Below, in pieces: positions 26,348 to 34,560 of a stretch of 64,000 nucleotides of DNA; position 1 is the stretch's first letter, and each line of letters begins with the position of its first letter. This DNA comes from Bin80 sp026709335. GTDB taxonomy: Bacteria > Bacteroidota > Rhodothermia > Rhodothermales > Bin80. Where the stretch lies: NCBI GenBank assembly GCA_965200825.1, contig OZ241385.1:2852001-2916000 (forward strand), written 5' to 3'. Below the pieces are notes generated by a model. It saw nothing but the letters and a program-made list of their open reading frames with translations. It ran no database searches and was not told the origin of the DNA. A program made the translations under genes and the position numbers.

Positions 26348-26399
26348 CTAAGGGGCGGGGGCTGTCACGTTTCATCCATCGCCCCTTAGTAGCCGGTAC

Positions 26400-26694
26400 C
26401 TGAAAGTCCTCAATCAGTTATCCAAACTGGATGTGTTGGTTTTGGATGACTGGGAGGCTGTTCCAGATCACAGCAATCCAGCAAGAAGATCTCTTTCACC
26501 TTCTGGATGACCGTATTCAAAAATGCTCCACGATTGCAACCAATCAATCCCCCGTTGAACACTGGCATCAAACCATGTCCAATCCCACGCTTGCCGACGC
26601 ATTGCTGGATCAACTGGTGTAGCCCGCGTATCGGATTGAACTCAAAGGAGATTCGCTACGGAAACAATGGGCCGAATCCGTGAATGAAGAATAA
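26400..26694 (+). pseudogene. Fragment of an IS21-type IstB ATPase
   Basis: Reading across two frames gives LSKLDVLVLDDWEAVPDHSN (Walker B region of IstB). A frame change follows, then QEDLFHLLDDRIQKCSTIAT, NQSPVEHWHQTMSNPTLADA and LLDQLV. An in-frame TAG is followed by AYRIELKGDSLRKQWAESVN. All match the C-terminal half of IstB, the helper ATPase of IS21 elements. The N-terminal half with Walker A and the partner transposase IstA are absent. It is a dead remnant. Confidence 0.8.
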
Positions 26695-27168
26695 GACGAA
26701 AACGGCGCGCTCACCGATGCAATTCTTTTTCCACCTGCTCCCACAAAGCCGAAATTCCTCGCAGCATGCGAGGTCCTACGTTTCTTTTGCAGCACTCACA
26801 TCCATTTTTCGCTAAAATCCATGCGCTCTCGCCTACCTTGCTCATGAAATCATGGCTGAAATAGCAGAAATACGAATTATTCGCAGGTCATTCCTCCGAA
26901 AATCTCAATCTTGATGTACAAAATCGTTCGTGGACACCTATTTTTGAGATCTTATAGCAGGACGGTTCTGTCTGGTTTGCGCTACCTTAGGAGGCATTAT
27001 CTGGAAATTTCTCTGCAAGTTCTAAAAGCGAGATACCTTTTCTGTGTGAACGTCCTAGGCCTGCCACCTAATATACAACCTCTTTTGTTAATGTGTGATA
27101 TAGGCATTTTTACGCAAATAATCTGAGGTTATTTCAACTATTCACTATAATTCCCATCATTTTTTCTC
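26695..27168. other. 474-bp region with no supported gene
   Basis: Only a small hairpin (CCTCGCA-GCA-TGCGAGG, 26757-26773) stands out, without a clear T-run. A 71-codon plus-strand frame at 26911-27126 shows no family features. The region lies between the IS21 remnant and the end of the HEPN-like gene. Confidence 0.35.
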
Positions 27169-27939
27169 CTAAGTCTCAGATCCGTTTTCCGTTGTAACAA
27201 CTCGGAAGATATAATCCGCAAAAATTAGCATATTCATGCTATGCTTGTGTGAAGAATATGATACCAATCCGTGTGAAGCAGCATGACGATTTGGCACTGG
27301 ATTTTCCCTTAACTCCTTTAGTAGTGGCTTGCCAGACTTGTAAACATGATTTATCAGTTGGCCACAGATTACATAGTCAAATCGTTCCTGAAAGGAGATG
27401 TGCTCTAAGCTTTGTGTTACAGCGAGTTTATCTAGCAACTTTTTTGAATGCCCTCCATCAACCACTCGTTCGATTTCGGGAAACAATACCCGGCACACAC
27501 ACCGATATAATTCTAACTCATGGGCTATAAGTGCTTCACGAAATGCTACCCTTGCTTCATCGTCTATTTGGCAGCAATCAAGATGTAAAATCATATCGTG
27601 GCGAATACTGCTCCACTCAGTAGTGTAATACCTAGATAGCCAGAAGTCGAGTTGGGAACTATCTGATGTATATTCGACAATGTAACTTAAGGGCACAGTT
27701 CGAAATGGAAGCCACCCCGTCAAATTTAAGGCATCTACTGCCTGAGACCAACAGACAAATGACTGAATAGCTTTTGCAAGCTGGGATACGATACTTGGTC
27801 CCCCAAGAAATGAGATTAATTTATCTGATAACTCTTCCGGCTTCCGCATGCCAACGCCATTTGTCAATATCCGGGACAACAATTTCTCTCCCAAGGTTTG
27901 ATTGCTATTATTTCTGTGATTGTTGGTCGATTTCGTCAT
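27169..27939 (-). CDS. HEPN-like protein of an uncharacterised family
   Basis: The 256-aa product is mostly helical. Near the C-terminus it carries PVPNRHAASHGLVSYSSHKH with R218 and H223, which fits the R-x4-6-H motif of HEPN RNases. The surrounding NRHA--HGLV-YSS---S-N--IFADYIFRV pattern is shared by a widespread set of uncharacterised HEPN-type proteins. GWLPFRTVPL and CVCRVLFPEIERV are other conserved-looking blocks. HEPN proteins often act as RNases in toxin-antitoxin, abortive infection or CRISPR systems; that role is inferred. It lies 76 nt downstream of the frameshifted gene at 28016-29904 on the same strand. Confidence 0.65.
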   Translation of the reverse strand: MTKSTNNHRNNSNQTLGEKLLSRILTNGVGMRKPEELSDKLISFLGGPSIVSQLAKAIQSFVCWSQAVDALNLTGWLPFRTVPLSYIVEYTSDSSQLDFWLSRYYTTEWSSIRHDMILHLDCCQIDDEARVAFREALIAHELELYRCVCRVLFPEIERVVDGGHSKKLLDKLAVTQSLEHISFQERFDYVICGQLINHVYKSGKPLLKELRENPVPNRHAASHGLVSYSSHKHSMNMLIFADYIFRVVTTENGSET

Positions 27940-28015
27940 TATGAGTTTGAAGCGAATTGATTTGAGAACTGGTCCTTCACATCTTTAAGTCATATCCATG
28001 GTCATTACCAATGGA

Positions 28016-29904
28016 TCAACGACTGGAAATCACCCCATGCTCTATTGGAGCTTCCCGCAAGAGCTCTGAAATCTTATTCAATGTTTCCGCGAAGTGTTGT
28101 AGTAGCTGATAAGCCTCGTTTATTGGGTTTCCGGTTTTAATAATGCCAGCCTCCCTGATCCACCGTTCAATGTTACTCGATGGCATATGGGCACCAGCCT
28201 GACGAAGTTTATTCAATGCCTTGAGGCTCCCTGCAATCTTTTCAGCTTCTCGTGTGTCTCGGCATATTTCAAGCACTTTCTGAAGATGCCTGATTGATTT
28301 CTGTTCGTACTCTTTTTGAAAACCTACCACCACGCTAAGTGCTGATTGATCTACGTTTTCGAAGGTAAGTCGGTACAGATCTTTGGCCAACTCATATAGG
28401 CCAGATCGCTCAATCGCTCTAAACCGATGGCATTTGTCAAATAATTCATCGCAATACTCGTGTTTGGGGAATAATGGTTTCTGTAGTACCTCACTTGATG
28501 TACGGTTAATATTCTTGTACGCATTTCGGAATAGAACCTCAGGAGCGATTGTATCTACAAGATTTGCTCCAAATTGAGAAGCGAACAGTTCACTTGAAAC
28601 TTCTTCTTCCGGCGTTATATTGGATCCGAACCATACCCTCAGTTGCCATACCGGTAATCGAGCAATGTCTTTGGCCAATACATTAATATGGCTGGCATTA
28701 TTCACACCAAAGCGAACGGAATGACCTGGTGCTAAACTAACCCCTCCCGTATATGATGTAAGCCAACTAATTGATGCCCCACGACGACCCAAAATCACAT
28801 TGATAACTTCTGGTCTAAAGTGTAGCCAAGCAAAGCTCTCTTTCAAAAACTCAATAGTCTCAGTGCGTCCCTCTGAATCAATAATAAATGACACGCTAGC
28901 TGACTCTTCGCCAAGAACTCTTTCGCTTCTGTTGCCTGCCTCAATGACTTCTGTAAACCACAAATCTCCAATTATCATGTAAATTAGGTTGTCCGCTGTT
29001 TTCATATTGGAAGTCTGATCCCGTGCACTTTTTGATTCAGGCCCTGGAACTTTCTCTCCCTCATTAACATCCTCGGAAGAAATAGAATGCTCTTTTGTTG
29101 TATTCTTGGGAAATAATTCACACGGAGGCATTGTGATGATTCTACCTGCCCACCGCCCATATTATCTTCCTTAATGTATTCCTTTTCCAACCCCCAATTA
29201 ATATGACTGTAGTCATTAGCCAATTGCCTTCGGGAGCGGAAAACGTATAAATACAGGTTCATCTCCCGTGCGGACAAGTAATCCAGAAGATGCTCCTTTC
29301 GAACTTCTAAAAATTCCGATTTACCTTTACAATTGCGTTTCAGTCGGGCCACTTCAATATATCCTTCCTCAGGCCTAAACCATTTATCCCCTTCTCGGAT
29401 CAAATTAAGAGCTACAACAAAATCTTGATGAAGATGCCAAACAGGATTCTCTTGCGAATTGACATGTTGTTCAATTACCATTCCATATCCGAGTAAACCA
29501 TCCCTGTAGTAGTAGCCACAAGGTAAGTAGTGAGCATCCTTTATTTTCTCCTGTAACTCTATTGAAGGATAGTTTATTTTCGAACCGTATATCTCGCCAT
29601 TGAACCGACAAGAGTGGGCCTCATTGTCCCACCCAAATTTGAATACCATCTCATGATTAGTAATAGGAAACATGACAGATCCAACATTTTTAATCTCTTG
29701 TGGGTGACCCTCTTCTAAGAGACAGCCTTCGTGAGGAAAAGTCTGTATTGACTTAATAGTGACCCAACTGTTCACCGACATCGGGTGATTTCGAGTACCC
29801 CTCATTTCAAACCACTCTTGGGGATGTTGCTCGACTATAGGATTCCCATTTAAGCTTTTCTGCTTTTCGAAGCTATTTTGATCCAAGACAGGTTCCATGG
29901 ACAT
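28016..29904 (-). pseudogene. Large hypothetical gene split by a G-run frameshift
   Basis: Two overlapping frames look like halves of one protein of about 630 residues. The first (from ATG 29904) has WHLHQDFVVALNLIREGDKW, EEGYIEVARLKRN, LLDYLSAREMNLYLYVFRSR and ends its sensible part at EDNMGGG. The second continues through GRIITMPPCELF to VSFIIDSEGRTETIEFL, WLHFRPEVINVILGRRGASI, LAPGHSVRFGVNNASHINVL and LPVWQLRVWFGSNITPEEEV. The switch falls at three C (29149-29151); a fourth would join the frames. Conserved-looking blocks in both halves suggest a large uncharacterised family, but no catalytic motif is evident. It may still be expressed as two pieces; ATG 29131 gives the second piece a start. 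Confidence 0.6.
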
Positions 29905-29964
29905 TTGTGTAAGTTGATTATTGAAACAGATTGTTATGGTTCATGCGCAAAATATAGAATTGGT

Positions 29965-30536
29965 GGTACTACTACGATTGTTGTGGATAAAGCGCTAGGC
30001 CACCGCAGAAGAAGAGGCTGGCGGATCTGAAGTTTTCAAATTTCCTGTATCCTCTGCCGACCGTTTTGACCTCTTGGATTTTTCTATTCATTCGCTCCGC
30101 TTTGGCATTGGATTGTGGGTGACAAAGCGCGTTACAAACCCCGTGAAGATGATTCTGAAACATCTGGGCAATCTTCATGACTTCGTTCACGCCCGACTCT
30201 TCCACACTGGTGACCCAGTTGTCAAAATCCTTTCTGGCTTCGGCATACGATTGGCAATTAAACATCGCCTTGAAGTCTTCTCGGAATCGCCAGGCGACAC
30301 TGACTTCCAGGTTGGCTTCCTGAATCACCTTGAAAACCTCGTCTTGGGTTTTGGTGCGATTCTCTCATTCTTCAAAAGGATATAGCGACTGCCTTTCAAC
30401 TCTTCGGGGAAGACTTTTTCAACCGCTCCAATGAAGGCTTTCCACATCTCCACGGACACCGTTTCTACCTTCTCTTTGATGTCTCCTAAGGTTCGTTCAA
30501 CCAAAATTAATCATTCCACAACAATCGTAGTAGAAC
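29965..30536 (-). mobile_element. Internally deleted ISL3 derivative (about 570 bp)
   Basis: The ends are near-perfect inverted repeats: left GTACTACTACGATTGTTGTG, right (reverse complement) GTTCTACTACGATTGTTGTG. Inside, on the minus strand, are the C-terminal part of an ISL3 transposase (EANLEVSVAWRFREDFKAMF through NALCHPQSNAKAERMNRKIQ to FENFRSASLFFCGGL, 29972-30328) and, beyond a frameshift, a short earlier segment (LVERTLGDIKEKVETVSVEM, WKAFIGAVEKVFP). Compared with the intact copy at 21265, the N-terminus and the block around HDRFHLIQYL are missing. It is a decayed element that kept both ends and could be mobilised in trans. Confidence 0.8.
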
Positions 30537-30727
30537 AGTGAGGTGATGTGCCTATGTTTTGTAATGTTCAGATGGAACGTATACAGTTTTTTGATGAACT
30601 TGTTGAAGGCTTTAAGTACTAGGTTAAATCACATGTATCCTAATTCTGAATTGAACAGATCAGCGAGATCATTCCATCGGAAATATTCCTATGGCATGAC
30701 TATAGAGGTCCATCCATTGCTCCGGTC

Positions 30728-32308
30728 ATGAAAGATAAATCTCACTCTCGTCAACTCTCAGAACAGGAGCAGGTACGGCGACAGTCTAGGGAAGCATTGG
30801 ATGCTGCGGGAGTCAATCCATATCCGTATGAATGGCCTGTTAGCGATTATGTCGTTCCTGTTTTGCGGGAATTTGAAGAAAATGTCCTTCCAAAAACAGC
30901 TCCCATTGTCACCCAAAAAAATCAAAAATATCATGGAATTTTAAAGAGGCATCATAATTTTAGTTCAAAAACAATTTCTCTGGCGGGGCGCCTGATGAGT
31001 CGCCGGATTATGGGAAAAGCATCCTTCTTTGATATCCAGGATTCCACAGGACGTATGCAGGGCTACGTTCGCAGGGACGATATGCCGGAAAGGTTTTACA
31101 ACGAAATCTTCAAACGTCACATAGATATCGGGGATATTATAGGAATTGAGGGACATGTCTTTCGCACGCGCATGGGAGAAATCACCATACATGTTTCAAA
31201 ATTGGAGCTTCTGGCGAAAGCTCTCCGACCACTCCCCATTGTCAAAGAACAGGAGGGCAGCGTTTTTAATGAGGTGACAGAGAAAGAATTTCGATATAGG
31301 CAGCGTTATGTGGATTTAAACGTAAATCCGAGTGTTCGGGATGTATTTATTCAGCGTGCCTGCATGGTAACAGCGATTCGGAAGTTTCTCGATGAAAAAG
31401 GATACATTGAAGTTGAAACTCCTGTTTTGCAACCCATATACGGTGGGGCCTCTGCACGTCCTTTCAAGACACACCACAATGCACTGGATATGCCGCTTTA
31501 TATGCGGATTGCCGATGAATTATATCTGAAGCGGTGTATTGTCGGAGGATTTGAGGGGGTCTATGAAATTGCCAAAGACTTCAGGAATGAAGGGTTGAGC
31601 CGATTCCATAATCCTGAATTCACCATGCTGGAGTTGTACGTCGCCTTCAAGGATTATCAGTGGATGATGAACTTGGTAGAGGAACTGATTGGATCGGTTG
31701 CACTGACATTGCATGGTCGTTCCAGTATTCAGTGGGGAGAGGAAGAAATTTCGTTCGAACGGTCATGGCCACGTATTCCTTTCTTTGAGGCAATTACTCA
31801 GAAAACGGGGCATGATCTGTATCAAGAGAGTCGTAACAAAATCCTAGAGGTCGCTGATTCACTAAACATAGAAACCTCCCCCTCCATGGGGATAGGTAAA
31901 TTACTGGACGAGATATTCAGTGCCGCCGTTGAACCACATCTGATTCAACCAACTTTTATTACCGATTACCCGATTGAATTAAGCCCCCTGGCCAAGAAGC
32001 ATCGAAGTCAGGACGGATTAGTTGAGCGCTTTGAGATGTTTGCAGGTGGAAAAGAACTATGCAATGCATTTAGTGAATTGAATGACCCGGATGATCAGCG
32101 GAGCCGATTTGAAGAACAGCTTCATCTTCGCAAAGGCGGAGACCTTGAGGCAATGGAGATGGATCAAGACTACCTTCGTGCACTTGAATATGGTATGCCT
32201 CCTACTGCCGGATTGGGAGTGGGTATTGACAGGCTTGCCATGTTAATGACCAATCAGAATAGTATTCGCGATGTGATCCTCTTTCCGTTGATGCGTCCCG
32301 ACGAGTGA
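30728..32308 (+). CDS. lysS: Lysyl-tRNA synthetase, class II
   Basis: It charges tRNA-Lys. The N-terminal OB-fold anticodon-binding domain (about 70-190) includes ISLAGRLMSRRIMGKASFFD and DIIGIEGHVFRTRMGEITIHV. The class II core has motif 2 in FRNEGLSRFHNPEFTMLELY and motif 3 in AGLGVGIDRLAMLMTNQ near the C-terminus; ETPVLQPIYGGASARPF is also typical. Length of 526 aa is slightly above average because of an N-terminal extension. It stands alone, starting just beyond the island and convergent with queG. Confidence 0.97.
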   Translation: MKDKSHSRQLSEQEQVRRQSREALDAAGVNPYPYEWPVSDYVVPVLREFEENVLPKTAPIVTQKNQKYHGILKRHHNFSSKTISLAGRLMSRRIMGKASFFDIQDSTGRMQGYVRRDDMPERFYNEIFKRHIDIGDIIGIEGHVFRTRMGEITIHVSKLELLAKALRPLPIVKEQEGSVFNEVTEKEFRYRQRYVDLNVNPSVRDVFIQRACMVTAIRKFLDEKGYIEVETPVLQPIYGGASARPFKTHHNALDMPLYMRIADELYLKRCIVGGFEGVYEIAKDFRNEGLSRFHNPEFTMLELYVAFKDYQWMMNLVEELIGSVALTLHGRSSIQWGEEEISFERSWPRIPFFEAITQKTGHDLYQESRNKILEVADSLNIETSPSMGIGKLLDEIFSAAVEPHLIQPTFITDYPIELSPLAKKHRSQDGLVERFEMFAGGKELCNAFSELNDPDDQRSRFEEQLHLRKGGDLEAMEMDQDYLRALEYGMPPTAGLGVGIDRLAMLMTNQNSIRDVILFPLMRPDE

Positions 32309-32378
32309 AATTCCCCTCGGCTACTTGACATGCCTCTGTTTCTGTCTTCATAGCGCAGGGGAGAGTAAATCCGGGGAG

Positions 32379-33344
32379 TCAGTGATCTTTGAGGGAGCGA
32401 AATTGCCTTACTGCTCGGACATTACGCTTAAAGCCCTCGTACTTTGCACGCTTTACAGAACTTCCTTTGAAGCGCTTTCGGAAGGCCTCCAAGTCCAATT
32501 CTTCCCATTCTTCGAGGGGGGTGTCTTGAATCCCCTTTCGGGGCTGAAATCTGGGTTCATCCGTTTTTCGGCTGAATTTATTCCAGGGGCACACATCCTG
32601 ACAAATATCACATCCAAAAATCCAATCGTCCTGTCTCGATACAATGTTTTGCGGGATAGAATCCCCCCGATGTTCGATGGTCCAGTATGAGATGCAACGA
32701 TTTGCATCTACTGCATAGGGTTTGTAGATAGCATCAGTGGGGCATGCATCAATACATCGCGTACAGGATCCGCAATGATCATAAGTAGCTGGTTGATCAC
32801 AGGCAAGCGGTACATCTATGATGAGCGTTCCAATGAAAAACCAGGAGCCGATTTTTGGGTTGATCAGGTTGGTGTTCTTGGCGATCCAGCCCAAGCCGCT
32901 ACGCTGTGCCCAGACTTTGTCCATTACGGGTGCTGAGTCTACGAAAACTCGACCAGAGAGTGTTCCTGCTTCACCTTCCAGCCATGCATAGAGTTCGTAG
33001 AGGCGTTCTTTCATTACTTGGTGATAATCATCTCCCCACGCGTAGCGGCTGATTTTTGCGGTTCCGTTCGCGTGCTTTATTTCCTGCCAGTAACTGCAAA
33101 GGACGGTTACTACCCGTTTTGCACCGGGGACTAATTTTCTGGGATCAACACGTTTTTCAAAATTCCTGGCCATATAGTCCATGGACGCATGCCGACCATT
33201 TGTGAGCCAGTTCTCGAGTTGCTCTGCTTCATCGTCCAGTCGTTCGGCCTTCGCAATACCGCAGGCATCAAATCCCAGTCTTGTTGCCTCGATCTTCAGT
33301 CTCTGAGCAAGCATGGACTGTTGGCTTTTGTCAAATGCAGGCAT
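32379..33344 (-). CDS. queG: Epoxyqueuosine reductase
   Basis: This cobalamin-dependent iron-sulfur enzyme makes the last step of queuosine formation in tRNA, reducing epoxyqueuosine to queuosine. Motifs: FDACGIAKA and MDYMARNFEKRVDPRKLVPGA at the N-terminus, SAPVMDKVWAQRSGLGWIAKN, then two 4Fe-4S signatures, CGSCTRCIDACPTDAI and FGCDICQDVCPWN. The start is set at ATG 33344 (MPAFDKSQQS) because the 28 extra residues of a longer frame are hydrophobic and unlike the family. No other queuosine genes lie nearby. Convergent with lysS. Confidence 0.95.
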   Translation of the reverse strand: MPAFDKSQQSMLAQRLKIEATRLGFDACGIAKAERLDDEAEQLENWLTNGRHASMDYMARNFEKRVDPRKLVPGAKRVVTVLCSYWQEIKHANGTAKISRYAWGDDYHQVMKERLYELYAWLEGEAGTLSGRVFVDSAPVMDKVWAQRSGLGWIAKNTNLINPKIGSWFFIGTLIIDVPLACDQPATYDHCGSCTRCIDACPTDAIYKPYAVDANRCISYWTIEHRGDSIPQNIVSRQDDWIFGCDICQDVCPWNKFSRKTDEPRFQPRKGIQDTPLEEWEELDLEAFRKRFKGSSVKRAKYEGFKRNVRAVRQFRSLKDH

Positions 33345-33551
33345 AAGCAAGAAGATGTGATAAATGGGGCCCAAGATGAAGTAACGCAGCCAGCAAAATA
33401 TACTGTACGATGTTATATCATTGCTCAAATGATCAAGAACTCAGTAAATAATGAAAAACCGTGATGGTATTTCTATGGAGAGGAAAATCGCGTCTTGTGT
33501 TATTATTCCGATTCTGATCGAATATTCAAGGAATTCAAAAGTACTACCACA

Positions 33552-34175
33552 TTACCAACGTTCAGGCTTATAGATGGTCGTATTGGGGATAGGGTTGGGT
33601 AATTGTGACTGTTTGAGTGCATTAGTTCGTATTCGCTTTACAAAATCAGCGTATTTTTTCAGCTGCCAAGATGGGTGGCGTTTTGCTGGTGTAATCAAGC
33701 CTATGCGAACCTGGTTATATCGCTTTGCTAAATCCAGCGCTCCAGCTATGTCGCTATCATTAGTGACAACTACCGCACAATCACATATCCCCCGCCAAAT
33801 ATCAGTTAAAAGGTATGAGGCGAGATTTACATCTGAACCCTTTTCTTCAGTCCTAATCACACGAGCCATCTTTTGCCTTTTAGTTGGGTATGCGAGAGGC
33901 ATTCTAATTTCGTGAGCCAAAAAATGACCTAGGTGAACTTCCACATTTGGCCTGTACACTCTCAGTGCTCGCAAATACATTTCTTGTCGTCGAGGCTTTA
34001 ATGGATTATCTGGTTGAGCAGCTATTTTAGCCGTAAAATATCTGACTTTATGAATCTGATGGCATGGATGCAGTATTGTCTAGAATAAGGGTGGGAGATC
34101 AAGCAACTTGAAAGATATATTCTTCAGGGCTCCGTAGTAGAGATTAAATCCATCTACGTAGATGATCGTCCGCAT
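33552..34175 (-). pseudogene. NYN/PIN-like domain protein with in-frame amber codon
   Basis: The gene encodes a LabA/DUF88-type NYN domain, a PIN-like putative RNase fold. MRTIIYVDGFNLYYGAL with the first catalytic Asp starts at ATG 34175. TAG occurs at 34080-34082 after LDLPPLF, and the same frame continues as TILHPCHQIHKVRYFTAKIA, RRQEMYLRAL, EEKGSDVNLASYLLTD and CAVVVTNDSDIAGALDLAK with the remaining Asp residues, then PAKRHPSWQLKKYADFVKRI. Homologues usually have a non-stop residue at that place, so this is a nonsense-mutated copy unless the amber is suppressed. A downstream ATG at 33980 could make a C-terminal piece only. Confidence 0.85.
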
Positions 34176-34181
34176 AACTAT

Positions 34182-34408
34182 TTTCCACAAAAAAAGCAAG
34201 GGCCCCTGAAAGAGGCTCTGCACCCTACGGTCGAAGGCGTAGGGGGGGCAAAGTTGATACACGGACAGAGCGCTTGTAAGCGGTGAACCGTACTCAGGTG
34301 GTGGTTTACGAAATTACCCCATTATTGTTCTCATACAACCCTCGGCAATTTCCACAAAAAAATCAAAGATTTATTTGGAGGCTCTGCGCCCCTACAGTCG
34401 AGGGTTTG
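34182..34408. repeat. Two diverged copies of a ~60-bp repeat
   Basis: 34182-34240 and 34348-34408 share TTTCCACAAAAAAA, then after a variable stretch GAGGCTCTGC-CCC-TAC-GTCGA-GG. The first copy overlaps the region just upstream of the NYN start, and the second lies before the ompA terminator. A short frame running out of the second copy (34377-34493) ends in GLAGPRKSAELFLKEVAEHL and might be the tail of a lost small gene. Nature of the repeat unknown. Confidence 0.45.
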
Positions 34409-34499
34409 GAAAGAAGGCACGAAAGCTAGGATTGGCCGGCCCGAGAAAGAGTGCTGAATTGTTTCTGAAGGAAGTCGCCGAACATCTTCCATAAACGAA

Positions 34500-34532
34500 A
34501 GGAGCCCCGACAAGAATCTTATCGGGGCTCCT
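34500..34532 (-). terminator. Intrinsic terminator after the OmpA gene
   Basis: A perfect 11-bp stem (AGGAGCCCCGA / TCGGGGCTCCT) with an 11-nt loop lies 29 nt past the stop of the minus-strand ompA-like gene. On that strand it is followed by TTTCGTTT. It is the clearest terminator in the window. Confidence 0.85.
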
Positions 34533-34560
34533 CTGTGTGTTGACAAGTTTGGTATTGAAT

